A DNA stretch of 64,000 nucleotides from Rhea pennata (lineage: Eukaryota > Chordata > Aves > Rheiformes > Rheidae): the NCBI RefSeq assembly GCF_028389875.1, contig NC_084675.1, positions 20,298,412-20,362,411 on the forward strand, given 5' to 3'. Positions 14,898 to 27,100 of the stretch are shown here, in pieces. A program made the translations under genes and the position numbers. The notes beneath the pieces were generated by a model. It was not told the DNA's origin and did not search any database. It was given only the letters and a program-made list of their open reading frames with translations. How positions within the stretch are numbered: position 1 is the first letter of the stretch; each line of letters opens with the position of its first letter.

Positions 14898-16924
14898 GTG
14901 AAGTTAGGGAGATTTATTGAGAACAGTTGTTGCTTCATGCTGTTTGGGGCTTCAGCGAGAGAACAGATGAACAAAGTATCAGCACAAAGTCGTAGATTAA
15001 GTGGGACTACTCTAATAAAAACCACTTGTTTATTCTATGCAACCAGCCCTGTCATTTGTCACCTTATAGCACAGGAGTCAGGATGTTAGTGGTAGCTCCC
15101 AGTTGTGCCTGAAAGATGCTTCATCAAGGTGCAGTTATTAATGATTGCAACAAACAGTGAAGATTTGTTCTTAAAAAGAATTGGAGACATTCTGTTGTGT
15201 GAGACAAAGCTCTCTGAGCAACAACAAATAAAGCCACAAGTAGAAGACTTAGACCAGTGATAAGGATGCGCTGAACTCTCTGCTAAAGCTGCCTGAGTAT
15301 GCTTTTCGTAACTCCTGCCCAGCTGCTGATTTCAGCCAAAAAGTGGGTGAGTTTGGCATGTAGGTGCTGAGTTCTGCCTTCATCTGAAACTAACGGTTTT
15401 GGTCATCAGAGAGCCACTTTGCATCGTGTTAGACTGATTTGTGAACATGAGCTGGCCCTCACTGAATGCAAAAGAAGTGAGATACCCTGAGGGAAATGGC
15501 CTGTTTAAAGGAAAAACAAGATAGGACCTATTTTAAAAGTGTGAGCACAGCTCTGGGAGAAAAAAGAACCATCAGGATGGTGCAGAACATGTAACAGGAA
15601 CTTGAAGCTGAATTTTCTGATAGGCTTTTCTCAGCAGGAGGGTGGCAGAGAGGTGAGGCCTGTATGTCCTGGAGGACTTTTCAGCTCAGGTGGCTCCCTG
15701 GGCTGGTCTGTGCCTGAAACACCCATGGAGTGAGATGCCCTGATGCTGTCAGCCCCCCAGAAACCTGTCCGCACCATAAGGAGTGACACTGAGAAGCTAT
15801 TGTTACTGCAGGAGCAACCTATGGATCAAGCAGTGATAAAGAATATACAACACAAAACAGTATATGGTCATTGCATCGATGAGTTGTAGTTAACTGCCGT
15901 CACCTTTCCGTTACCCAAGATAACGAAGGCTGAGAAAGCCTGGAGGAGAGAGAACAACCAATAATACTTTTCCTTTCTAGCAAACCAACAGAGCAAGCAG
16001 CAATCCTTAGAGATACCCCAGAGACATTTGCTGGAAGGGCATTCCTGTCCTTTGGGAGGCCATGGACTTCCACACAGGCACAGCTACACAGTGCAGCATC
16101 TGCCAGTCCCAGGAGGGCCTCCCTGGTATGGCTGCAACTATGAGAGAGAGGTTTAGGAGAGAATCCCAGTTTAACTCTTCCTTCTCTTTCTTCCCTCTTC
16201 TTCCCCAGTTTTCCTCCCAGAGCAGCAAGTCCCTGCTTGGCTTTTCTTACCAATTAAATTCTCTGGCATTAAGTGAGCAGCTTTTATTGCTAAGGAGCTT
16301 CCTGCAGCAACAGAGATGTGGACAGAACTGTCTCAAAGCCTAGTTACTGTTGGAAACCATTTAAACCTCTTATCTCTAAATAATTCAAAGGTATTCACTT
16401 AAGTACAGAGCTTTTGAAACTTGAATCTCACTTGTTCTTTGGATTCTCATCATCATATTCCAGCACAACTGAAGAAGCAATCCTTTGGCTACCAGCTACC
16501 TACTGCTATTGACACTTAGGTGTGGCTCAAAATGACTTATCACAGCTTTCAGATAAAAGGAAGGACTGGAAGTTTTTTGCATATTTGTCCACAGAGTACT
16601 GACCTGTGCAATGCTCCTATGCAGGCCCATCGTACAGGAATTACGCAGTAAACCCAATGCATCCCGCAAGCCTCCAGCCTGCTCTGCCTGGGCTTTCTGC
16701 TCAGGAGAGCTTTCTGCTCTTCTGCATATACAGGGTAGGTGAAGGCAATCAGGACGTAGTGCTCAGATATAGCGTAACTGTGCAGATCTGTTTCTTCCTT
16801 CATTGCAGGTAGGATCTGCACAGGCTGAGGAAGGAGAAATCCTTCCCAGAGGATAATAAAATAAATACTCAGCCTCACCTTTGCTTCAAGAACAGTATGT
16901 GCTGATAGCTGAGAGACTACGTAC

Positions 16925-17036
16925 ATGCATACATTATATGTATATATCTATATATATACACACACACATACCTATATAAGTGTGTGTGTAAATATATGTG
17001 CACAAGTATATACACACACATAAATATACATATAAT
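16925..17036. repeat. Compound (TA)n/(CA)n/(TG)n microsatellite
   Basis: Alternating TATA, CACACA and TGTGTG blocks over about 110 bases. The alternating purine-pyrimidine sequence could form Z-DNA or cruciforms and is likely length-polymorphic. Confidence 0.85.
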
Positions 17037-17657
17037 AGTTACTCTGTTCTCTTCTTTTCTCTTTGGCACCTGCTTTTGGCCCATGCACCAGGAAGAGTGC
17101 TGGGTGCTTTCAGTCTGATTTCGTGAGGTCATTCTTGTTCTTGAGGCCCTTGGTTGCCTCATATTCGCGTAGGTGTCCAACACCCTACGTCTATTGTCAG
17201 GCACAGGCTGACTCATGTCCCCTTCCTTGCTTTCCGTTTGGCCGTGTCATTTCCAAAGCACCTTCCTTCCCTGTTCCCCACCCATGCTTAGGGATTTCGT
17301 TTTCCCTAATGGCCACGTCTTCCCCTTCTTCGAAATCACTTGCAGAAAGTTAATGTCAGCTTGGTGTAATTAAAACCTCTACATGTTTATCATGTTTTTA
17401 AATCATTTCCTTCAAGCGGTCTTCATATGAAGTTATCACTTTGTCAAAACATGATCCAAAACCACAGCTCAGGGCACAGTGGGAAGCACACAAAGGGAGC
17501 ACCAAGTTGCCCAGAAAGTTTTGGTGAACTGTTTGCTAGAGGCAGCTGAGCCCACCCCTTCAAGACCTTTATTTCCCCTCGCGGCAGCTGTCATCTGATC
17601 CCACGCCTTGGCTTTGAATGGGGCTCTCTGAGGATGCCAGATGTTGGGAACAAAGGT

Positions 17658-17982
17658 CTAAAAATAATCTTTCCAAATAATCTTTCCATCTATCATTCAA
17701 GGAGAGCATGTGCTTTGTGTGAACATATGAGCTGAGAACCTGATCTAACTTGGAGCAAGGAAGTTCAACAGCAGCTCCTGGCTTCTGCTGTGGGCTCCGT
17801 GTTTCTTTTTTCTTTTTTTTTTTTTTTCCTTTCCCTTCCCAGAAGCTGCGCAGCAAAAGCAGCTCTCTCCAGCAATCAGCCCTCGCTCTCCCTCCCTCTC
17901 CGTCTCCCTCCCTCCCTGCCAAGACTCTGAATCGTCTGGATCCTGGAAAGCTGGGCTCCCTGTTTGATCTCGCACTGGGAAA
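17658..17982 (+). promoter_or_regulatory. WFDC1: Putative WFDC1 proximal promoter and 5' UTR
   Basis: The stretch before the WFDC1 start codon has no TATA box at a sensible distance. It starts with an exact match to the MEF2 consensus, CTAAAAATAA at 17,658-17,667, overlapping a perfect tandem 13-mer. It then has two strongly pyrimidine-rich tracts on the + strand, at about 17,808-17,842 and 17,879-17,922. The transcription start cannot be fixed from sequence; it is probably within the pyrimidine tracts or just upstream. The MEF2 match fits a gene known from smooth-muscle-like stroma, but function is inference. Confidence 0.4.
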
Positions 17983-18129
17983 ATGGATTCCAGGGCACTG
18001 TCAGAGATGCGTTTCTGTAGAAAGATCATCGCTGCAGCCTTGTGTGTGTTAGTTTTACTCCCAGATTTGGGCTGTGCAAGGAATCTCTGGAAACGTGCTC
18101 TACATCTGAAAATGACGGAAAAATACGAT
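17983..18129 (+). CDS. WFDC1: WFDC1 coding exon 1 (residues 1-49, signal peptide)
   Basis: Begins at the ATG of MDSRALSEMR. A basic patch (RFCRK) is followed by a hydrophobic core (IIAAALCVLVLL) and a cleavage-type GCA. It ends in phase 0 at the donor GAT|GTGAGT. A second in-frame Met at residue 9 lies just before the hydrophobic core and could also serve as a start. Confidence 0.9.
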
Positions 18130-21100
18130 GTGAGTAGCTAGCAGCGGGGCTGTTTGGGGGAGCTGGGGGTGTTTGCCGTGAAATGAGGGGGGGTCGTTAC
18201 ATCCAGTGTATGATTTTTAGAATAAGAAGTGTCTGAATCTGCAGTCTGTCCTTTTGTAATAGGGTTGCATTAAGTTTCTCAGGCTGTGCTAAACTTTTGC
18301 CACCTAGCTGCTGCAAAGGGAAACTTATGGAGGCACGCTTCAGCCGGTGAGAAATCCATTGGTGTTGCAGTAATCGCTGCTGCTCCCAGGAAATTCACAG
18401 AGCAACAAGGGAAGCCTGACTGGGGAGAGGGGAAATGTGCCTGGAAGGTTCAAAACCTACGTACGTGAGAATAGGTTTACTGAAAAGAAGGTGGTCTGCT
18501 TCGTTACTTAGAGCAGGGTTGCCTGCCCGCTTCCTCCACTGTTTTGGGGGGTAACTTTGGGCAAATGCCTCCAGCTCCCAGTGCTAATGTATACTGTAGG
18601 GATAGCATATAGTGGCATTCCCCAGGGCTGTGTGAATCACAGGAGCGCCGAGATCTCCAGAGCCACGGTGTAACGTGCCTATCACGCTAGCGGCGTACGA
18701 TGGGGGAGACCCGTGCTCACGGCTCTGCCTTCCCTTTCCGCAGACCTGCACAGTCAGCTGGCACCAACCTTATTCATCTTCTCAGGCCATCACAGCTGAG
18801 TACGGCCCAGGGAAGGGCAGGAGACTCCGCAGGCATAGGTACCCAGGAGGTAGCAGAGCACTTGCTGTGCCAGACCTAGTGTGTTAGAGGGAAAAACCAG
18901 CTGTATGGTATGCTCCCAGGAGGTCCTGAACGCTGCCACCCTGGTTCCCAGCTCTGCTGTGAGTGGAGAACAGGATGAAGCTGAATCTCCTTTTGGTGTG
19001 GGCCAAAAGAGCCTGTCAGAGAAAAATCTTAAAGAGAAAAAAGAAAAAAAAAAAAAAGAAAGAAAATAGTTCACTAGCTTGACATTCAGAACCTGCTGTT
19101 TAAAGAGGAAAAAATAAGCTTTGAATTAATCCAATAAAGTCCGCTTAGAAGCCCAGGGGCAAAAACCTTGGGACAGTTCTGGCTGCTCCCACCCGTGCTC
19201 ATCACCATGCCCGTCTTTGGGCTGGCGGCTCCCACCCGTGCTCGGGTGGGATCACACCTCCAGCCGCTGTGTGTGCAAAAACAGCTTCGCAGCAGGGATT
19301 GCTCTACCTGTTTTCTGCAACCACCAAAAAAGGCTTTAATTTAAAATGAGTGCTTTTTGGCCTATGACATCCAGAGTGATCTGTTTGGGAACAGATATGT
19401 TTGGTTTGTGTAACTCCTGACTCAGAAGTGTGGCACATGTGTTTTACCTGTGCTGAATGAGATGAAATACGGTGGTTTTGTCTCCTTGAAGTTTTGCAGC
19501 AAACTGATACTAACATTTTAAAGGTACACAGTTATTTTCCAACAAGAAATTTGCTTTATTCTAGTCTCCTTTTGGACAGAGTGTCTTCTGATATATATTT
19601 TAACTGGCAAATGATGAAGTGCTAAATCACTGATTGGAAAATGAGTTTATTAGTATGCACCTCTGTTGTTTTTCAATGCAAAGGTCAAACTCAGTAGGGG
19701 CTATAAATTAAAAGACCCAGAGAGGTAGGACATGAGTAGAACAGGTATTTACACGTTTATCTTCAGAGGATGTGTTCTGTAAAGGCACAGAGCCCACTCC
19801 CTTAGGGATATATCCTCTTCTTTGATTGTGCAGTTCTTCAAAGGAATGTTTTCTCCAGCAGCTATGAATCCAGGTGCTACTGATCTGGCAAACTCAACTA
19901 GAATTGCTCATATTGACAGGAACATTTTGTCTAGGGAAAGCAGAAAAAGCCTTTCTTTTTCCTTCTCCTTGAAAGCCTTGTAAGGAAGAAGCAGTGCGCT
20001 CTCCTTTCCCTTATCTGCAGAGAGAGTGGCTGTTTTGGCAGGCCCTCTTGTTTCTCGGAGAGATACTCTCTTTTGTACCAAATGCTCTGTGTTCCTACAG
20101 TCAGAAAATCAGAGGCAAACAGCTGATTTGTGAGTCACTTGGACAGAGAGAGAATGGATGGAGATACTCATGGTACAGTGCAGGGAGATGAGCTGTGGAC
20201 ATCCCATGGGACCCCCAGTATGGGCAAGGTCTCTGATGAACACACTGTAGGGGGAGGCAAGGGGAAGGACGTGAACTGAGAATTACCTTCTCTGAGTCCC
20301 AGAAATGGGAATCTGCAGTAGGAGGAACCTGTCCACCAAACTGATGGCAGCAGAATGGTGAGGATGAATTACAGTGAGGAACTGGCTTAACGTCTGGTCA
20401 GGAATGATTTGTTACTGACTTTGATGAGGGCTGTTGGTTGGAAGAAGGGGTCAAGTGGAAATGGAGAAGGGAGGGGAGGGAATAGAATAAGAAGAAAGAA
20501 CTTGCAGTCAAGGTAGGGTGGAGGAACTAGGGTTCCAGCTGTTAGCAAATACATATATTTTAGTCAGAGGGACACTCATCAAGTTCAGTGACTTGCAGCT
20601 GGTGCTCTGGAGTCCCCTGCACAGTCTGTGGGCTATTTCCAAAGAGCAGAGGGAGGAAGCTAACTGAGAAGAACCAGCATGTTGTCAGTGAGCTTGCATT
20701 CATTATAAAGACACCCACATTTCTACTGAGAAAACCTCAGGGGTGGATCTTGAATGTATCCTGTTACCAACTACATCAAATCTTTCAGAAAAAAAAATAC
20801 AGCATTCTTTTAAAGATTTTCAGAAATGAAGAAATCCTCAAGCCTGCTGTAATGTTCTTCCAACTTATTTACTCTCCAGATAGCTGTTGTACATCAGCAT
20901 TTAGATACACTCTTTGACTACCAGATAAGGACACCTTCTGTGATGAGATTTCTCTTCAGCATGTGCCTGAGTAACCTATAAGCAGAGTAGCTCTCAGCCT
21001 CCCCTTTGAAACCCAAGTGCATACGAGTCTTTCACTATATTCCCTGTTTTTCAGACCTCTAGTCACTATCAAGCATCCTCTTTGAGCCCACCCCAGTGTT

Positions 21101-24100
21101 GCAACAGTCTTCCAGGGCTGTAGACACCAGAACTACTAATCCAGAATAGAGGGAAAATATTATTCCTATTGTTTTGGTATTGTCTTTCAGATTATTCAGT
21201 CCTCTTTCAATTTGATGTTTGCAGGTTCAGTCATTAAAGATCTTCTGAATTCTGCCGGGTCTTTGATAGAAATGCCCTTGATAGGGCTCTAACTTCCTCC
21301 TCGTTGCTTATTGTTCAGAGAAAAGGTGGTTTATGGCCATTGACTGGAAACATCTGCCAAGGGCAGAGCTAGGGACCAGGGGCCAGGAGTAAACCTCATA
21401 CCTGGGCTCACAAGGTGGCTGTGCAGGATGCTAATTAGCAGAAAACTGTGCTTTGACACAAACCCACGGTCCAGTTTCAGCTGCAAATAATGTAACAGAG
21501 ATCTGGGACTTTTCCTGAGGCATGTGGCATCCCCTGGTTGCTATTGGCTATGTAGATTGAGAGTAAGTGATTGTATTTATATTTGTCCTAGTCATCTTTG
21601 GTGGCTTCCAGGGTTCCTCAGCTGAACTCTGAACTTTTCCCTTTGCTTTGTTTCTGGATATCTTTAACACAGATATTGTCATTAAAATGACTCAATAAGT
21701 TTTCACAGCAATTTGTCTCCTGAATTAAAAAATGTTCTCAAAAGCAGAAAATTTTGACAATTGCTAGAATCTGTAAAACTGAGAAATCCAAGCTGCACTC
21801 AAAGCCAAATTACAAATCCTAGGAGAACATTTAAAAAGACCCTGTAACCCATACCTGGCGACAACTTTGAAAAGGCTGTTTTGTGAATGCGGAAATCCCA
21901 TTTCCCATTAGGATTTTAACGTACATGAACCGATGGCAACAGTTTTATTAGATGAAATTTTCAAAAATATTTTCTTGGCCGTGAGGTTTTGAACAAAGGG
22001 ATTCAGAGCAATAAGTGATCAGAGAGAAAGGGCAGGATACGTTAGGGGTAAAGGTACGTGGCTAAAAATTTGTTCCTAAATGGAAATCTGAATCACTGAG
22101 CCAAATGTTCATTGTAATTTGTCCTGCCTGATTTGTGAATCATTTGTGAAAGAACTGTATTAACTATTTTTTGATGTATCCATTATTTGCCAGTATTATT
22201 TTGATTCCTACATTTCCGTCTGTAGCTGACATTTCAAAAAATAGAGCAGTAAACTGTGACCTTCCAGTAGGAACATCTCCATGAACAAGGAGACCTGTTG
22301 AAATGTTTGGAGATGTTTGCTGTTAAATGCTATCTTATATCTTAAAATTACACTTGGTCCAAGCGTTTTCTGGATTTAGAAAACACTACCAGCAAATAAG
22401 TTGTATTTTAAATATCTTCAGTTCAAAGACACGTTCGTTCAAAGCTGGAGTGTTTTCAGCTTTTTGAAGAACAGGGATAATGTGCTAATAGACAGCTTGT
22501 TTTACACTATAAAATTCAAAATATCATCAACATTTTTAAATGATTTTTTCATACCTGTCCAATGCTTCAAACAGCCCATCAATTCATTACAAAACAGCCT
22601 CACTGATGGGTTTTTGAGGAGTTTCTTGTTCAGCAGGAAACAGCTGAAGAAAAAGCAGAAGGAAAAATTTTATCAATATTAGGACCTGGCTGATACTGGG
22701 AACAGGGCATGAGTCTGTCATTTGTAGAAATATTAGGCATCAAAGGGTTTTTTTCTCTGTCTTTCACAGACGTACACATTATTTACCAACTGTAAATATA
22801 ACCAGGATTGCATTTCGCTTAACATATACCTGGTTCAATAAATTAAAACTTTAAATCATTCTGAGTTTGCGCTACATAATTATTGGTTGCGAAATCAGGC
22901 ATCTGAGGAACTTTGCTGCTCTCTGTTTCCCCCTAGCTATTGCACAAAGAAATGAGATTAGCTTTGATGAAGGAATCACCACGTTATCAGTAGGACTGTA
23001 CACTGGGTACAATACATGGCCAAACATGGAAGCAACATTTCTCCCATCAGTAGCACAGATGACTGCATAACTTAGAGAAGAAAAGGAGGAAAAAATTGCA
23101 AAAAGAGAATGACAGATAAAGGAAGGAAAAGTTTTGGCAAGCAGTCTTGCTCTAGATCTGAGTGACAGTCAATATTTATTCCTTCTAGCTGCAAACCCTG
23201 CTGGGTGTATTCAGACTACGAAGGGGGCATTCGGGTTTTGGATGTCTGTGAAATGCTTCCTTGGGCCTCTCCTAGGGCGTTTACTTGGACAACATCTGTG
23301 ACAACACGCTGTTTCGCAAAGACAGCCGTGCTCCACGGGGGCTGCTTAGGTGTATCGACAGTGAGGATGTAGCAGCACCTAGATAAAGAAGGGTATTAGT
23401 CTGACCCCAAATCTCTCCACAACCTGCTGGTGGAATTTCCTAGAGACCCTCTCGAGGACAGTTGTACCACATTATTTCTTGCAATAACAACTGCGGTTGT
23501 TTGTTGGTGATTTTGAAACACAACAGTGATGGGTCCAAGTATATACAGGGACTCAAACCAAATGGCTAGCGGGTGCATGGCAGCTCTCGCGTTATACCCT
23601 CAGCTAGATGCTGATCTCTGCTGAAGGCACAAATTCAAAATCCTTCTTTTGATTTGACCAGAGCTTATGAATGTGGGTTAATAAATCTGTGCACTGAATT
23701 TTGCCCTTTCTGAGTACTTTATACTACTCTGGAGGGACAGAGCTCAAACCGGGGGAGGAATTGTTTAGCCACACGTGAGAAAGGAACGGGCTTGGCTGAT
23801 TCACCAGTTTTCCTGTGATGGGGGGAGCTGGCTTCTTGCTAGATGCCGTCAGTGTGAATCATATTATATAAATGCCGCCTCTTAGAAATGTTTCTGGTAA
23901 AATCCTGGGCCTGTTAATCCACTTTAAAACTCCCATGTCATTTTGGTGTGCAGTAAACAGCTGGACTCTTTTTGCTGTAGTTGGTCATGGTATCATTTTC
24001 CTTACGATTAAACTGCTGTCAACCACACTAAGCTCACCCAAGATCATATCATGTTTTAGAAAAGGTCTTTAATTTAACAGCCCAGGACCTCATATTGGAA

Positions 24101-27100
24101 AGCACCAATGCTTTCCAATGGTTTGCACCTCTTCCCTCTAACCACTGGTTTAGGAGAAGGTGACAAAGCGAGAAAGAGCCTGTTGGGGAGATAGTCACTG
24201 CCCAGGACATTAGCTCCAGAGCTCTTTGGGAATGTAACCTCAAAAAGCACAATGGCATTTTTTCAAGTATTTTACTATGGAAGTGTTTTAAGGTGCTCAT
24301 CATGATGATGCTTGGGATCTCTCTGTTTCCAAGACCAATGCAAAATTCATCTTAGGGATTTTCACCTCCTCATTGCCATTACGATGTTAAATACAAAATC
24401 AGGCCCACAGTTTTGTTTCATGTTGCTGAAGTACTGTGCTAATGCAAGGTCATATAACTCTCTCTTCAGTGTGTCGAAGGCAAGTCCAGGAGAACTGCAC
24501 AGTTAATTCTCCTGCCTAGGAGAATGAAAATTGCTGGGAATTCCCTCTTCTGTTTAACTGTTGGGATGTTTGGTATTCACCTTGTGCCAAACCTTTGTTT
24601 CCTTTTCTTTTCTTTGCAAGGATTATGAGTACCCTCTTCATTCTCACAGTGCCCACTACCAGAAGAACGATCGCTGCCCCCCACCACCCCAGACCTTGCC
24701 TGATCGAGCCTGCGAGGTGCCCAGCTGCCGATCGGATTCAGAGTGCGAAAGGCACAAGCGTTGCTGTTACAACGGCTGCATCTATGCCTGCTTGGAGTCC
24801 GTACAGCCACCACCAGGTAGGGTAGACTCAGCAATCCAACTGCGATAGAGAGAAATGTCAAGAGACATACAGAAATCATGACAGACGGTCCCCATGTGCA
24901 TCTGGTCTCAGGTAGGACATGTTTCAGTGTGAGTCGCGGATGAAAGTTCAGTTGCATAGCTCTGATTTCCTGGAGCTGAAGGTGCGATGAGTCTTGAACT
25001 AAGAGAGTAAAACTATCTAAGTTCAGTGGGTGCTGCAAAAATTTTGCCAGAACAAGTGACAAGAAATCTTTTGATGATTCAGAAGTTCTTTTCCTGGGAG
25101 TATATATTCAGGAAATGAAATAACCCCAATGTGAGGAAGTGCTCATTGAAGCCAGGCAGCAACAACCATCACAACTCATCCATGCTATGTGAAAATAGGA
25201 TGAGAAGCAACACTTGCTTTGGCCTTTATGACCCCAGGATCTGAGGACCCTGGATAACATCCATGGTTGTTTCACCACTGGGACAGTGGGAACATGAATA
25301 TAATCATCTTGCTACAAAATGGCCAGCCAAATCCATCCTTCAGGAGCCTGGCAGCCTCATCACTGGCTGTTAGAGAAAAATCAGTCACTTTTTAATAAAT
25401 CTGTGCTCTGGGGCTGTTTCTCCGTGACTGTCTGATTTGCTTGTTTCTATCTGTTACAGTTCTAGACTGGCTGGTTCAGCCCAAACCCCGCTGGCTGGGA
25501 GGAAACGGGTGGCTTCTGGATGGCCCTGAGGAGGTCTTACAAGGTGCGGTACATTTGACTAAGTGTCTTCTCTGCAATATGAGTAACTGAACACTGTTAG
25601 GCAAAAAGCACTATTTTGGAAAGTAATACATTCATCATGTATAGGCTTGACAGCGATGCTTGGAGCTGCTGGTATTTGTCTGGAGTTTCTATGGAATTAA
25701 CCCTCTGTTGTGCAAGAGGGCAGGTTTACTGAGCTGTGAATCAGTTGCTTTTTATGGCTATGGCTGGAAATCCTGACCTAGGGTAGCCTGATCAGATCTA
25801 CCAAACCAGCACAAAATGCACACACAGAGAAAAGCCTGGAGACAGCAGAGCACTAGGAATACTCCACTGAACTGAATTTTTGTCCATTTTTGAAATAATT
25901 AGAAATATATATATATATATATTTAGAAAAAAGTTTTGTCAACATACATAGATTTTTCTGCCAGCTTCCTAATAGACTGTGGGCAGACTTGCATTTGGAG
26001 GTGTCCAGATCCAGAGCAGTCCCACCAAACAGACTGTCTCAGAATGACAGCTCCACTGTTTTCCAGTTCCTTGTGTTTGAATCCTTCTCAGAATGAAAAC
26101 CCTGGCAAGCTGCTGTGAAGATAGGTCACAGTGACATGGAGCAAGGAGCATCAAAGCCTGGGAACTGCTATTCGGATTGGGCTTCTTGGGTTAATTCTAT
26201 ATAGGAGTATCTTTTAGGTTTTTTTTTTCAAATTCTGCAAAATGAATAAAGGAATGAGTGGGGAGGTGGGAAGAGGATTTTTCTTCTGCAGGACACCCCC
26301 AGTTTATACGGCTGAAATTCTAGATTTCTTCACAAAACAGCTATTCTAGTTTTTGATCAGCTTTAGTCTGACAGAGATAGTGCCAATAAGTTACTTTCTC
26401 TGGAAAACTGGTCTCAGCCAAGAACTCTAGGCTGTCCTGAAACGCGCTTTCATGCATGCAGAGACAGTCAAGCAGTTGGAATGGAAAGTGAGTGAATTGC
26501 TCATTAGACAGTGCAAAGGGCCACGCAGCAACAGACTTGTGAGCACAGCAGCAGTGCAGAGGTGACATCAGAGCTTTCAAAGTGACCGTCACGTTGCAGC
26601 TAAAATAGAAGGGCTTGACTGTTTTATTCAGCTCTCTGAAAACCTCCAGAGCAGAGGCAAAATTCAGCTCTTCTGCCTTTCTGTCAGATGCCTAAAGAGC
26701 AGTTGGTAGTGCATGAAATTTTGATTCATCTCAGAGGAAGTTATGAACCAGGATGGACTGCAAATACCTAGAAAGGCAGCGCAAGTTTGACGTTACTGTC
26801 AAAGGGCAGGATGCCAGGCTGAGGAACTGCAGGTACCATTCACAGGCAGAGGGAGATCAACACTAGGAGATACTTTCCCTCTAAGTACATAATCATTTAA
26901 GAAGTGAGATCTGAGTTCAGTCTTGCCCAAGCCCATACGAGATCAACAGGGAGATCCAGAACAAGTCACCTCACCACGTGCCTTAGTTTCCCAATATACA
27001 AAAGGGTATGTATAGCCTTTTGTAAAGGCTTTGAATTCCAATAATGAAAAAATCTTCTAAGAGTTATAGTATTCCTGGCCAGGATTTCTCCAACATCCAG

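Larger units (their letters stand above)
1..17700. other. Intergenic region upstream of WFDC1, no gene found
   Basis: I examined the open frames on both strands and found none with a recognisable protein family, low-complexity-free length or splice-site-bounded similarity to a known exon. Longest frames are about 100-155 codons and overlap each other on opposite strands, as expected by chance. The region holds simple repeats at 8,760-8,852, 9,766-9,788, 14,881-14,897 and 16,925-17,036, and a MIR-like relic near 14,440-14,640. In mammals KCNG4 lies on this side of WFDC1; no KCNG4 coding exon is visible here, so it would have to lie beyond the left edge. Confidence 0.7.

Noticed and set aside
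17569..18052. Frames with long Lys or Phe runs around the WFDC1 start
   Set aside because: They are translations of the pyrimidine tract in wrong frames or the wrong strand; the true frame is fixed by the WFDC1 protein.
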